A DNA stretch of 64,000 bases from Runella aurantiaca (lineage in GTDB: Bacteria > Bacteroidota > Bacteroidia > Cytophagales > Spirosomataceae). A model generated the notes under the pieces. That model was not told the DNA's origin. It ran no database searches and saw only the letters and a list, made by a program, of their open reading frames with translations. The stretch covers positions 62,001-126,000 of the forward strand of contig NZ_QPIW01000012.1 of assembly GCF_003339505.1 (NCBI RefSeq). The letters are read 5' to 3'. Both the position numbers and the translations under genes were made by a program. Shown here piece after piece: positions 25,401 to 33,089 of the stretch (position 1 is its first letter; each line of letters begins with the position of its first letter).

Positions 25401-25807
25401 CAATGGCGGGGCTTTGGGGCCCTAAAGTGATGATTATCAATGAGCGCGCTGGCTCTGGGGGTGATTTGATGCCGTTCTTGTTTCGCCAAGCCAAAGTCGG
25501 CCCGTTGGTAGGCACCCGCACGTGGGGAGGATTGGTCGGAACATGGGACACACCTCCGTTCATTGACGGTGGTCGCATGGTAGCGCCACGCGGTGGTTTT
25601 TATGATATTGACGGAAAATGGTCGGTAGAAGGTGAAGGCATTGCGCCCGATGTGGAGGTTCATCAAGACCCCGCCAAAGTAGCCAAAGGCGAAGACCCGC
25701 AACTGGAAAAATCGGTACAGGTAGCGTTGGAATTGTTGAAAACGCAAGGCGTAACGCTCAAACCCGAGCCCGAAGCACCTATTCGTTATAAAAGACCGCA
25801 GAAGTAG
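22493..25807 (+). CDS. Tricorn-type protease (S41 family) with signal peptide
   Basis: The protein has 1104 residues: signal peptide (to about 22), a TolB/WD40-like six-blade propeller (about 25-310), a second propeller (about 310-540), a Lys/Glu/Pro-rich linker (about 545-590), a C1 helical part, a PDZ domain (about 775-860) and the tail-specific protease core. Candidate catalytic residues fit the spacing of Thermoplasma tricorn: His763 in AVGHSYTSGGD, Ser988 in ERAGSGGD and Glu1046 in VEGEGIAPD. In archaea tricorn degrades proteasome products in the cytosol. Bacteroidota copies such as this one are exported, so it likely digests oligopeptides in the periplasm. A strong terminator follows. 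Confidence 0.94.
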   Translation: MRFLPFLALLAGFWGNGSHASAQGTRLLRQPTVSDRAIVFVYADDLWLVDRDGGNAQRLTTHEGTESLPHFSPDGSLIAFSAQYAGNTDVYVIPATGGEPKRLTWHPGEDAVQGWTPDGQSVVFRSGRSGYPTAIARFFKVNIKGGFQEELPIPQAHAGEISADGQMAAYQTIGFWDPEWRNYRGGQAQPIWIVDLKTLTLKTTPQTDRERHTDPVWYKDMVYFLSERDYANNIWSFNPKTNELKQVTFHKDFDVKSLDASNDRIVYEQGGYLHLLDPQTGQAKQLTINVQGDFTWALPRWQDVRPSALLNASLSPTGKRALFEYRGDIFTVPKENGDWRNISHSSGVADRSPVWSPSGQKIAWFSDASGEYQLMISDQEGLEKPRAVALPTPTFYFKPQWSPDSKYISYTDTDYNLWVIEVEGGQPKKIDTERFAHPNRSLNPVWSPDSKWIAYARILDNQHKAIKVYNLETGQTHQLTDGLSDAISPVWDANGKYLYFLASTNFALNTGWLDMSSYQMPVTRGVYMVVLAKGEPSPFLPKSDEETVEKTEKKEEPPTDDKAKKTDKKGKEAPKKDEKPEPKKGVVVKIDLDGLDQRILALPKVAVKDYDQIIEGLEGSLFFTENIPDQPGFILHKYTLKDQKNEDFLKGIQYAVTAHDRKNLLYRSEGSWGIVATANPPKPGDGKLNMAGMKIQIDPKAEYKQIFREGWRYQRDFLYVNNTHGAPWNDVYQWYSPWIDHVRHRTDLNYVVDILGGEIAVGHSYTSGGDFPTLDNNNPAGLLGADFRIENGFYRIKTIFTGENWNPELRAPLSGPGIDVKEGDYLLEINGVPLTAEMDIYGLLEGTANRQIKIRVGATTDLKTAKLITVVPIANEAQLRTRAWVEGNRRKVSELSKGQLAYVWIPNTGNGGYEFFNRYYFAQQDKKGAIIDERNNGGGSAADYIVDVLARKLQGYFNSRANDHKPFTTPMAGLWGPKVMIINERAGSGGDLMPFLFRQAKVGPLVGTRTWGGLVGTWDTPPFIDGGRMVAPRGGFYDIDGKWSVEGEGIAPDVEVHQDPAKVAKGEDPQLEKSVQVALELLKTQGVTLKPEPEAPIRYKRPQK

Positions 25808-25818
25808 GTAACATCAAG

Positions 25819-25857
25819 CCTTGGAAAGGTTTCCCAACCTTTCCAAGGTTATTTTTT
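25819..25857 (+). terminator. Terminator of the tricorn gene (CCTTGGAAAGGTT palindrome)
   Basis: A perfect 13-bp stem (25819-25831 with 25836-25848) has a TCCC loop and is followed by ATTTTTT. The palindrome is of the dispersed type that also acts as an intergenic repeat in this phylum; only one copy is seen here. Confidence 0.85.
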
Positions 25858-25859
25858 GC

Positions 25860-26183
25860 TTAAAGCAAATGGGCATCTATTATTTTTAAACCTGAAATCC
25901 CCTCAAAATCAGAAAGATTGTGCGTAATTAGAGTCAAATCATGCACTAACGCCGTAGCAGCGATGATGGCTTCATCTAAATCATAGATATTAGAGACTTC
26001 AACAAATTCTCGAATTTTTTCTTTGAGTGGTGAGATATAACCAAGCAGTTCTATTCGGCTGATTACCGACATATTGGGGGCTTTATTAACTACTGTATCC
26101 ATGAAATCCAACCCCTTGATTGGTAGTCTTAGGCTCAAATAATCTGAGGTTACGTTGGTATCCATCAAAAATCCCTCTCCCAT
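25860..26183 (-). CDS. PIN-domain (VapC-like) toxin, shortened
   Basis: The PIN fold is recognisable: MDTNVTSDYL (first Asp), VISRIELLGY (Glu), DEAIIAATALVHDLTLIT (acidic residue before AIIAATA) and HNLSDFEG (fourth acidic position). The length is 107 codons, or 101 from the Met of MDTN at 26165. Typical members have about 125-135. The missing part is between IREFVEVSNIYDL and DEAIIAATA, where relatives carry roughly 20-25 extra residues (usually ending in KLPD), so an in-frame internal deletion is likely. Activity is uncertain. It overlaps the upstream antitoxin gene. Confidence 0.75.
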   Translation of the reverse strand: MGEGFLMDTNVTSDYLSLRLPIKGLDFMDTVVNKAPNMSVISRIELLGYISPLKEKIREFVEVSNIYDLDEAIIAATALVHDLTLITHNLSDFEGISGLKIIDAHLL

Positions 26184-26383
26184 TCTTCTCGGCTTTGTTT
26201 GATATATTCATTCAACTTTTCGCCTTCTTCTGGACTAATACAGCCTCGAAACCGCTCTGATAATTTTTCTTTAGGTTTAGGGGCTTCTTCCCGTTTCAAA
26301 ATCTTAATAATATCCATTTCTTCAAGGTTCCAAATCAAGTTCATTCCTTTAGGGTTACGGATTTCAATGAGTAATGTTTCCAT
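26165..26383 (-). CDS. Antitoxin partner of the PIN toxin
   Basis: This 72-residue, highly charged protein begins METLLIEIRNPKGMNLIWNL, like Bacteroidota antitoxins paired with PIN toxins (DUF2281/VapB-like). It has a proline- and lysine-rich linker and a C-terminal amphipathic helix (LNEYIKQSREEWERDF) likely to wrap the toxin. The toxin reading frame overlaps its 3' end by about 19 bases, or abuts it if the toxin starts at 26165. Such antitoxins often repress their own operon, though no DNA-binding motif is obvious here. Confidence 0.7.
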   Translation of the reverse strand: METLLIEIRNPKGMNLIWNLEEMDIIKILKREEAPKPKEKLSERFRGCISPEEGEKLNEYIKQSREEWERDF

Positions 26384-26436
26384 GTTGGTTGATTTTTAAC
26401 AAATATAACAGAAAACCAGCGCTTTTATTCCTAGCC

Positions 26437-27795
26437 TCACGACATCTTATCTACCAAATCGCGCACAATTTCCTGAAAATAGGCACCATTGTAAGGCCCA
26501 AACCAGTTCATGGTGAGGGTTTCGTAGGTGTCTCTTCCGTAGTATTTATCGGGGGTAATGTAGCCAATATACCCTCCGTTGAAGCTCGTAACCATCAATT
26601 TCAATCCTTTCTTTTCAGCATAGGCGCTCATTTCGGCCACCAATTCTCCCGAAAAATCACACGGAAAACCCACCATCAAAACATTACCGATGCGCATCAC
26701 CTTGACATAATTGGGATAATCGCCAAAAGCCCAATGAAACACCCAAGGCCTCATGCTCAAACCCGTGGTAACTCTCGGAACCGGCTGGCGCAGCGGCAAT
26801 GGGAGCGTTACCATTTGAAAAGCTGGATTTGGGAAAGGTTGGATTTGAGTAAGTTGCTTTTGTACATCGCTTTCTAAACTGTCGGCTTCGGTCCCCACTT
26901 TAACAAAGTCAGAATCGGATTCTATCCCAATTTTAGGCCCCATGCTCCCCACCGCCCCCGACATAAACAGCGCAAAATTGGCTTCTCCTTTTTCCAACGA
27001 ATCTACCAACACCCCTGGGTAGTCGCGCGAGAGCACGATGTTGTCGGAACTCATAATCGTTGAATGGGCCGCGTAGGAGCACAGCAAGGCTTTTTGGCCG
27101 TCGTTTCTTACAAACTGCATGGTACGCACAAACGGGTCAATAGTCCCTTCGTCAAACGCTCGATTTCTAACACGAGCGGTATCAGCCAATTGATTGTACG
27201 CCACTGTTGCAGGTTGGAGGTCTTTTTGCGCCAAAGTCACTGCTTTAACCATCGCATCGGCAATCCACGTTACGTTTGCTTCGTTAAATTCTCCCCCAAA
27301 CAACTTCCCGACAATCCCTTCGCTCCAACCACCCATGCTGTTGTGCGAGTGCGTTGCGCCAAAATAAACCTGCTCAAACGGAATTCCCGTTGCTTTGAGT
27401 TTCTCTTTGAGTTGTTCGGTAACGGCGGGCGGAATAATCAATAAATCAGCCGCAACGATAGCAGCTTTGGTGTCACCATTTTCGATGACCACCGCCCGAA
27501 CATAAATAGAATCATGCACGGAGGTGTACAAAGCCCCCCGCCTTACGCCATATCCAGCCGTGGGCGTGGGTGATTTAGGCGTAAAATTCACTTTTGCCCA
27601 ACCCGCTTTCAGTTGGTTAACGCCCGATGACGGTTTTCTAACTGGCAGCTCCTTCATTTGGTTCTTCCATTGTTGATAATAGGGCATTTCTTGGTAGGGC
27701 GTATCGTCGATGGTAGTCAACATACACACCAATACAACCGCAATCAGCGCGACCAGCCCGCCGAGAATTTTGAGAAGGATTTTGAGAAAACGCAT
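26437..27795 (-). CDS. Neutral/alkaline ceramidase-like hydrolase, membrane-anchored
   Basis: An N-terminal membrane helix (about residues 5-28) is followed by a domain like the N-terminal part of neutral/alkaline non-lysosomal ceramidase: LKAGWAKVNFTPKSPTPTAGYG at the start, VRAVVIENGDTKAAIVAADLL, FGATHSHNSMGG (metal-site His residues) and CSYAAHSTIMSSDN. Neutral ceramidases split ceramide into sphingosine and fatty acid with zinc. At 452 residues this lacks the separate C-terminal Ig-like domain of Pseudomonas ceramidase. Bacteroidota make sphingolipids, but the true substrate could be another lipid amide. Confidence 0.82.
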   Translation of the reverse strand: MRFLKILLKILGGLVALIAVVLVCMLTTIDDTPYQEMPYYQQWKNQMKELPVRKPSSGVNQLKAGWAKVNFTPKSPTPTAGYGVRRGALYTSVHDSIYVRAVVIENGDTKAAIVAADLLIIPPAVTEQLKEKLKATGIPFEQVYFGATHSHNSMGGWSEGIVGKLFGGEFNEANVTWIADAMVKAVTLAQKDLQPATVAYNQLADTARVRNRAFDEGTIDPFVRTMQFVRNDGQKALLCSYAAHSTIMSSDNIVLSRDYPGVLVDSLEKGEANFALFMSGAVGSMGPKIGIESDSDFVKVGTEADSLESDVQKQLTQIQPFPNPAFQMVTLPLPLRQPVPRVTTGLSMRPWVFHWAFGDYPNYVKVMRIGNVLMVGFPCDFSGELVAEMSAYAEKKGLKLMVTSFNGGYIGYITPDKYYGRDTYETLTMNWFGPYNGAYFQEIVRDLVDKMS

Positions 27796-27859
27796 TTTAG
27801 GAAGGAGCAGAAGTTTGATTTATGATGCACAAACTAAGAGAGAAATAACGACTGTACAT

Positions 27860-27893
27860 AAAAAGGCGCAAAGAAATATAATCTCTTTGCGCC
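27860..27893 (-). terminator. Terminator of the lut operon
   Basis: A perfect 10-bp stem (27865-27874 with 27884-27893, GGCGCAAAGA arm) is followed on the - strand by five U, 25 bp beyond the lutC stop. Confidence 0.78.
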
Positions 27894-27918
27894 CCAGTAC
27901 TTTTTATAGGATTTTTGT

Positions 27919-28497
27919 TTACTCCATCAAAAACGCCAACATAGACTTGGGGCCATGTGCTCCCAAGACCAAAGATTGCTCAATGTCAGCGGTTTTGGAA
28001 GGGCCCGCGATGAAGGCCCCAAACCCATAACGCTCTCCTCCAATACGGACGTAAGCATCATGCATCTTGGGGACGAGTTCTGATTTTTGAATTACTAAGG
28101 CGAGCGTTTCGGCAATAAAAGGCGTTACACGCTGCCCCATTTCGGTCTCCGTGACCCAAATAGAGCCATTTTCGGCCACCCCAAATTGGCCTTTCAAAAT
28201 GGCCAAGCCCACATCTTCCAAAGAATGCGGGTCTGATTTTAGCCAACTTTCCTGCGCTACATCGGCCAACGGGTCAATGTTTGTCACAATGCGACGCCCA
28301 CCAAAATGCGTTTGGATATACGCCCTGATTTCTTCCCAATCTTTGACGTACACCACCTCACCGCCAATTGCGGTCAGAACGGTCTTAAACTGTTCTACCA
28401 AATTCGCGTAAGGATTGCCAAAATTTTGAATTTCGGGCAACGGCGTCAAATCTGGTTTATTTTTGGCTACGGCAGCCAGTATTTTTTCACGACTCAT
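27919..28497 (-). CDS. lutC: Lactate utilisation protein C (LUD domain)
   Basis: This 192-residue LUD-domain protein is the small subunit of the LutABC L-lactate oxidation complex. It begins MSREKILAAVAKNKPD and carries the LUD marks GVAENGSIWVTETE and IAGPSKTADIEQSLVLGAHGP. It is the last gene of the - strand operon lutA-lutB-lutC, 163 bp after lutB, with a terminator behind it. The complex converts L-lactate to pyruvate with Fe-S electron transfer. Confidence 0.92.
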   Translation of the reverse strand: MSREKILAAVAKNKPDLTPLPEIQNFGNPYANLVEQFKTVLTAIGGEVVYVKDWEEIRAYIQTHFGGRRIVTNIDPLADVAQESWLKSDPHSLEDVGLAILKGQFGVAENGSIWVTETEMGQRVTPFIAETLALVIQKSELVPKMHDAYVRIGGERYGFGAFIAGPSKTADIEQSLVLGAHGPKSMLAFLME

Positions 28498-28660
28498 TTT
28501 AATATATTTTTTTCATGCCCGAAGCATCTAAATGCAACTGAAGCAGCCGATAAATTTAGGTCAAGGTTTGGCTCTTTCTAACTCTAAACAAAGGTCAGAC
28601 GATAGTCAGACCGTAGAACAGACAATTTACGATACCATTAAGTCCTTACAGGACGACAAA

Positions 28661-30019
28661 TTAGCTCCTGTTTTTCTTGTACCATTCGCCAAACGATTCT
28701 TTCGGTGGCTCGGGCATTTCGCGTTGTTTGAACCAAGGATTGAATGAATTATTGACCACAAACGGGGCATTGGCCATGGTAAATCGACCGATTTTCCCCG
28801 ACAAATGATACACGGTCGGATTAGACAATACTGCCGACATCACCTTCATGCTCAACGTTTTGGCGGTAGGAGAATGTCCGCTTTTCGTCAACACCTGACG
28901 CCATTCGTACAGCTGCTCGTGGATATTGATTTTGACGGGGCACACATTCGAACAACTGCCGCAAAGGGTACTGGCAAAAGGCAAATCGGCATTTTTGGTC
29001 ATGTCCAAATTGGGCGCTAAAATGGCTCCAATCGGCCCCGCCACGGCATTGTGATAGCTGTGCCCGCCACTACGACGATACACAGGGCAGGTATTCATAC
29101 ACGCCCCACAACGAATACATTTGAGCGAATTGCGGAACTGCTCGCGGCCCAATTGCACCGTACGGCCGTTGTCGACCAAGACAATGTGCATTTGCTGCCC
29201 TTCGCGTGGTTTACCAAAATGACTCGAATAAGTCGTAATCGGCTGCCCAGTAGCCGAGCGCGTCAAGAGGCGTAGAAAAACGCCCAAATGTTCGCGTTTG
29301 GGAATGATTTTTTCAATGCCCATACACGCAATGTGTACATCAGCTAAGTGCGCGCCCATGTCGGCGTTGCCTTCGTTGGTGCACACCACAAACTCGCCCG
29401 TTTCGGCCACGGCAAAGTTCACGCCTGTGATGGCCACGCGACGCGTCAAAAACTTCTCGCGGAGGTTTTCGCGGGCCGCATGCGTCAATAAAACGGGATC
29501 GGCACAGCCTTCGGGTGTTCCTAAATGTTTATGAAATAATACGCCGATTTCTTCTTTTTTCCAGTGAATACACGGCAACACGATGTGGCTCGGTGGCTCG
29601 TCGGCCAGCTGCACAATGCGCTCACCCAAGTCGGTATCAATCACCTCCACACCGTTTTCGGTCAGGTATGGATTAAGGTGACATTCTTCGGTGAGCATCG
29701 ACTTGCTCTTCACGATTTCCGTTACGCCTTGGCTTTTCAGAATCGAAAGGACAATTTGGTTATGCTCGTGGGCATCGGCTGCCCAATGCACTGTAATGCC
29801 GTTTTTCTGCGCATTTTTCTCAAATTCAATCAAATAATTATCTAAGTTAGACAACACATTGTGCTTGATTTGAGATGCGGTTTCGCGGAGTTGTTCCCAT
29901 TCGGGGATGGCAAAGGCCGCGCGGTCGCGCTTTTGGCGCACCCACCAGAGCGTTTCGTCGTGCCAAGTAGTACGGTCAAAATCCTTATTAAACTTTTCGG
30001 CGGCGTCAGCGTGGTTCAT
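28661..30019 (-). CDS. lutB: Lactate utilisation iron-sulfur protein B
   Basis: This is the 452-residue LutB (YkgF) subunit. The N-terminal LUD-like half contains KSKSMLTEECHLN, GITVHWAADAHEHNQI and NFAVAETGEFVVCTNEGN. The C-terminal half holds two 4Fe-4S motifs, CIRCGACMNTCPVYRR and LCGSCSNVCPVKI. It probably carries electrons from lactate to the quinone pool together with LutA and LutC. Start ATG 30019; a 40-bp tandem repeat separates it from lutA. Confidence 0.94.
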   Translation of the reverse strand: MNHADAAEKFNKDFDRTTWHDETLWWVRQKRDRAAFAIPEWEQLRETASQIKHNVLSNLDNYLIEFEKNAQKNGITVHWAADAHEHNQIVLSILKSQGVTEIVKSKSMLTEECHLNPYLTENGVEVIDTDLGERIVQLADEPPSHIVLPCIHWKKEEIGVLFHKHLGTPEGCADPVLLTHAARENLREKFLTRRVAITGVNFAVAETGEFVVCTNEGNADMGAHLADVHIACMGIEKIIPKREHLGVFLRLLTRSATGQPITTYSSHFGKPREGQQMHIVLVDNGRTVQLGREQFRNSLKCIRCGACMNTCPVYRRSGGHSYHNAVAGPIGAILAPNLDMTKNADLPFASTLCGSCSNVCPVKINIHEQLYEWRQVLTKSGHSPTAKTLSMKVMSAVLSNPTVYHLSGKIGRFTMANAPFVVNNSFNPWFKQREMPEPPKESFGEWYKKNRS

Positions 30020-30058
30020 TTTTTTCAGGTATTAAAGGTTGCTCACAACCCGATACGA

Positions 30059-30138
30059 CAATCACGTGGCAGATTTGAGAATCTACCACCACATTCAACA
30101 ATCACGTAGCAGATTTGAGAATCTACCACCACATTCGA
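30059..30138. repeat. Two tandem 40-bp palindromic units between lutA and lutB
   Basis: Unit 1 (30059-30098) and unit 2 (30099-30138) begin CAATCACGTGGCAGATTTGA and CAATCACGTAGCAGATTTGA and differ at only two positions. Each unit can fold: GTGG.AGATT pairs with AATCT.CCAC around a TGAG loop. They lie inside the lut operon gap, where they could form mRNA hairpins affecting lutB relative to lutA. Confidence 0.8.
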
Positions 30139-30140
30139 AA

Positions 30141-30875
30141 TCATTTCGCATTTAGAATCTCCGCGATGTGCATTACTTTGATGGGCAATTGACGACGGCG
30201 AATAACGCCCTCCAAGTGCATCAAACACGACATATCGCCTCCGGTCAGAACTTCGGTGCCGTTTTTGACGTGGTCATCTACGCGGTCGATGCCCATCCGT
30301 ACCGAAACGGCTTCTTCGGCTACGCAAAATGTACCACCAAATCCGCAGCATTCATCCACCCGGTCGAGCTTTACTAACTCTAAACCAGTAACCATGTTCA
30401 ATAGTTTTTCGGGTTTCGAAAATGGCGGTGCCACCAACTCCGACATCTGGGCTACGTGCAGCCCGCGCTGCCCGTGGCAACTCTGATGCACTCCTACGCG
30501 GTGCGGGAAATGAGCCGTTAAATTTTCAACCTTTAGGATATCAGTCAAAAACTCTGTGAGTTCATAAATGTGCGTCCGCACGTGCGTTGCTTCACCCTCG
30601 CGTTTGTCATCATGCAGGTGGTCTTTGATGTGCAGCACACAACTTCCCGACGGGGAAACGATATAATCAAACTCCGAGAAGTTATTGATAAACAAACGAT
30701 TACAATCATGCGTCAGGTGTTCATAGCCAGAATTGGCCATGGGCTGACCGCAACACGTTTGTTTGGCAGGATACAAAACCTGACATCCAAACCTCTCTAA
30801 TAATTGAAGCGTAGCAATACCCACTTGCGGGTAAAACTGGTCTACATAGCAGGGAATAAATAAGCCGACTTTCAT
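30141..30875 (-). CDS. lutA: Lactate utilisation protein A (CCG-domain Fe-S protein)
   Basis: This 244-residue (Fe-S)-binding protein has two cysteine-rich CCG domains: KQTCCGQPMANSG near residue 42 and VDECCGFGGTF near residue 175. HQSCHGQRGLH lies between them. The CCG type resembles the Fe-S subunits of glycolate oxidase and heterodisulfide reductase. First gene of the lutABC operon; no regulator (LutR-like) or lactate permease is adjacent. Confidence 0.93.
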   Translation of the reverse strand: MKVGLFIPCYVDQFYPQVGIATLQLLERFGCQVLYPAKQTCCGQPMANSGYEHLTHDCNRLFINNFSEFDYIVSPSGSCVLHIKDHLHDDKREGEATHVRTHIYELTEFLTDILKVENLTAHFPHRVGVHQSCHGQRGLHVAQMSELVAPPFSKPEKLLNMVTGLELVKLDRVDECCGFGGTFCVAEEAVSVRMGIDRVDDHVKNGTEVLTGGDMSCLMHLEGVIRRRQLPIKVMHIAEILNAK

Positions 30876-30952
30876 AACACAAACTTACATTATTCCCCGC
30901 TAAAATGCTGTCCTGTGGACACCTGTAAAAGAATTTTAATGCCCCGAAAGGG

Positions 30953-32125
30953 TTACTTTTTTTGCTGCAAAAACACGTGCACCCCTTTTTTATTCGCCAC
31001 CACAACATCAGGAAGGCGGTCGTTGTTCATGTCTTCCGTCACAACGTGCAAGCCTACGCCAGAGTTGTTGTCAATTTCGTGCGGGGCCCAAGTGGGCGTT
31101 GGGCCAGGCTTGAATTCAAACCAGTACAATACCGCTGGCTGAAACTCTCCAGGGTCGTTGCCATTGTGCGCAAAATAACGTTTCCCCGTCACCAAATCTT
31201 TTTGTCCATCGCCGTTGATGTCAACTAAACTTAGTCCGTGTGTCTGCGAAAACGCTTTATATATTTCATGCTTCGTCCAAGTTGGATTACCTTGTCCGTC
31301 TTTGCCCTGCTCATGCCACCACATGCCATAGGCGTGCGCTGAAGTGCTGATAACGTCTTTAAAGCCATCCTGATTCACATCAAGCAGGTACATTTGCGAG
31401 CAATCTTCGCCCAAATTTGCCTTATGAAATGCCCAATTGGGCTGTTTACGGTCGGAAGGTGCTTCCCACCACCCCTCTTTGATGAGCACATCCAATCGGC
31501 CATCATCGTTCATGTCTACCAAGCCAAGACCGTGGGTAAATCGGTGCGTTCCGGGAATATTCCCTTCTGCAATCACCGTTTTTTCCCATTGCGTATCGCC
31601 TTTTTTGGTGGGAGATTTCAACCAGATAATCTGTTTTGATTCAGAATCATTACCCACAATATCGGGGCGACCATCGCCGTCGATATCGCCAAAATACGGA
31701 GATTCATTGCCCAGCGATTTGCTGATTACATGTACTTTCCAGTGGCCCGGTTTATTCTGCGGGTTTTCATGCCACACCACCGGAATCCCAGGATAATCTA
31801 CCCGTATCAAATCAATCCAGCCATCCTGATTGACATCCATGCTAAAATTCAAGAACGAATTACTATAGCCACCATTAACGGTAAAAGTATCTCCTTTGGC
31901 GATTTCGTGGCGCTCCCAGTTTGGGGCCTGAAACCAAAATGCCCCCGCCATGACGTCCTTTTTTCCGTCATGATTCACATCTCCCACCGCCACGCCTTCC
32001 GAAAAGAACATCTTGGTCAATACCTGTTTTTTAAAACTTACTTCTCTGCCTTTCTGCGCACAAACGGTCGTTATTCCTGCAAAAAGAGCCATGAGGGCAA
32101 TCAATATTATTTTGTAATTTTTCAT
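30953..32125 (-). CDS. Exported FG-GAP/VCBS repeat protein
   Basis: A signal peptide (to about residue 24) is followed by about seven FG-GAP-like beta-propeller units, each with a calcium-type Asp loop: VGDVNHDGKKDVMAG, MDVNQDGWIDLIRV, GDIDGDGRPDIVG, VDMNDDGRLDVLI, LDVNQDGFKDVIS, VDINGDGQKDLVT and EDMNNDRLPDVVV. Integrin-like propellers of this type are common on Bacteroidota cell surfaces, where they bind ligands or accompany carbohydrate-active enzymes. No catalytic domain and no type IX C-terminal sorting domain are seen. Function unknown. Confidence 0.88.
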   Translation of the reverse strand: MKNYKIILIALMALFAGITTVCAQKGREVSFKKQVLTKMFFSEGVAVGDVNHDGKKDVMAGAFWFQAPNWERHEIAKGDTFTVNGGYSNSFLNFSMDVNQDGWIDLIRVDYPGIPVVWHENPQNKPGHWKVHVISKSLGNESPYFGDIDGDGRPDIVGNDSESKQIIWLKSPTKKGDTQWEKTVIAEGNIPGTHRFTHGLGLVDMNDDGRLDVLIKEGWWEAPSDRKQPNWAFHKANLGEDCSQMYLLDVNQDGFKDVISTSAHAYGMWWHEQGKDGQGNPTWTKHEIYKAFSQTHGLSLVDINGDGQKDLVTGKRYFAHNGNDPGEFQPAVLYWFEFKPGPTPTWAPHEIDNNSGVGLHVVTEDMNNDRLPDVVVANKKGVHVFLQQKK

Positions 32126-32247
32126 GTATCGGTTTGAATTAGGTGCTGAAACATAAAATGGTCAATCATTAGCTATCTACTTAATTCTGCCTTTACTTTT
32201 ATCAATTTACGGCTATTTAACGTCTTTATGGCTTGCTCACAAAACAA

Positions 32248-32272
32248 AATGCCTCCAAAATTCGGAGGCATT
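32248..32272. terminator. Hairpin terminator downstream of the receiver-like gene
   Basis: A stem of ATGCCTCC and GGAGGCAT with a 9-nt loop has a partly T-rich flank on each side (TTTGTTTT on -, TCGTTTTTC on +). It most likely ends the - strand gene at 32309. Confidence 0.65.
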
Positions 32273-32308
32273 CGTTTTTCCCAAAAATGAGGTAAAGGAC
32301 AAGAAATC

Positions 32309-32659
32309 TCAAATAAGCAGATGAATCATGGCCCGTAAAACACCACCCGTAAAAGGCCATTTTAGATACGCCGTCGGTCGGTTAGGAATAGGCATCTCCG
32401 TAAAACCGCCTTCATTAGCTCCTACAAATACGATTGGGATATTTTTTTTAATTCTCCGCTCGGTGCTCAAAATGAGCTTACTGTAAGAGTCTTCGCAGAT
32501 AATCAAATCAGGCTGAAGCGTAAAAATGCATTTGAGGAGCTCGTCAGAAGCTGAAGCCAACACACGAAGTACTTCGAATCCAGGCTCTTCTATCATTTTT
32601 TCAATCGGATGGATACAGGCCGTGTTGTCCTGAAGAAGGAGTGCTTTAATGTTTGTCAT
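32309..32659 (-). CDS. Degenerate stand-alone receiver (CheY-like) domain protein
   Basis: The 116-residue chain follows the alternating beta-alpha pattern of receivers: IKALLLQDNTAC, PDLIICED, IPIVFVGANE and AYLKWPF. Key positions are altered. The strand-1 acidic pair is reduced to one Asp, the phospho-acceptor position after PDLIIC is Glu rather than Asp (followed by Asp), and the canonical Lys-Pro is Trp-Pro with the Lys one place earlier. It may be a phosphorylation-independent or permanently 'on' receiver. No output domain and no kinase are adjacent. Confidence 0.65.
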   Translation of the reverse strand: MTNIKALLLQDNTACIHPIEKMIEEPGFEVLRVLASASDELLKCIFTLQPDLIICEDSYSKLILSTERRIKKNIPIVFVGANEGGFTEMPIPNRPTAYLKWPFTGGVLRAMIHLLI

Positions 32660-33089
32660 GAATGAGTTAGGGTAAAGTATTAAGCTGTAAAAATATGAAA
32701 TAGTATATATAAACTTAACAAATGGTATATTTTTATACCTAAATTCTTCAATACAGAAAGGTATATATCAATATATTGAGATTTTATTAAACGAATTTAA
32801 TTCACTCTTCACTTCTTTGATTTAACTTTACTTTTCAGGAAGGAAAGTAAAGTTCAAAATTCCAAAAACTATCCTGAATCCTCTTTTTTATCCTAACCAG
32901 TAAAGTATATATACGAGAACTAAATCTCTTTGGATTTTAAAGAGTTACATTTTAAAAAAAAAGCATAAACGCCCTCTTATTACATTTGAGTAGTTCATAC
33001 CACAGATTCGGAAATTATTGCTGAGTTGCAGGGTTAGTTTTCATCCATAATCACTTTATTTATTAGATTCCCAATTGACTATTTTACGT
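32660..33089. other. AT-rich intergenic region with an inverted repeat
   Basis: About 430 nt without a supported gene. Several TATATA-containing tracts occur between 32700 and 32910. A perfect 11-bp inverted repeat (AACTTTACTTT at 32824-32834, AAAGTAAAGTT at 32844-32854, 9-nt spacer) could be an operator or hairpin. The region separates the divergent receiver-like and SGNH genes, so both promoters should lie here. Confidence 0.5.

Noticed and set aside
28532-28747. 71-codon + strand frame between lutC and lutB
   Set aside because: It runs antisense into lutB and lacks any motif. The 160-nt gap is better seen as operon spacer.
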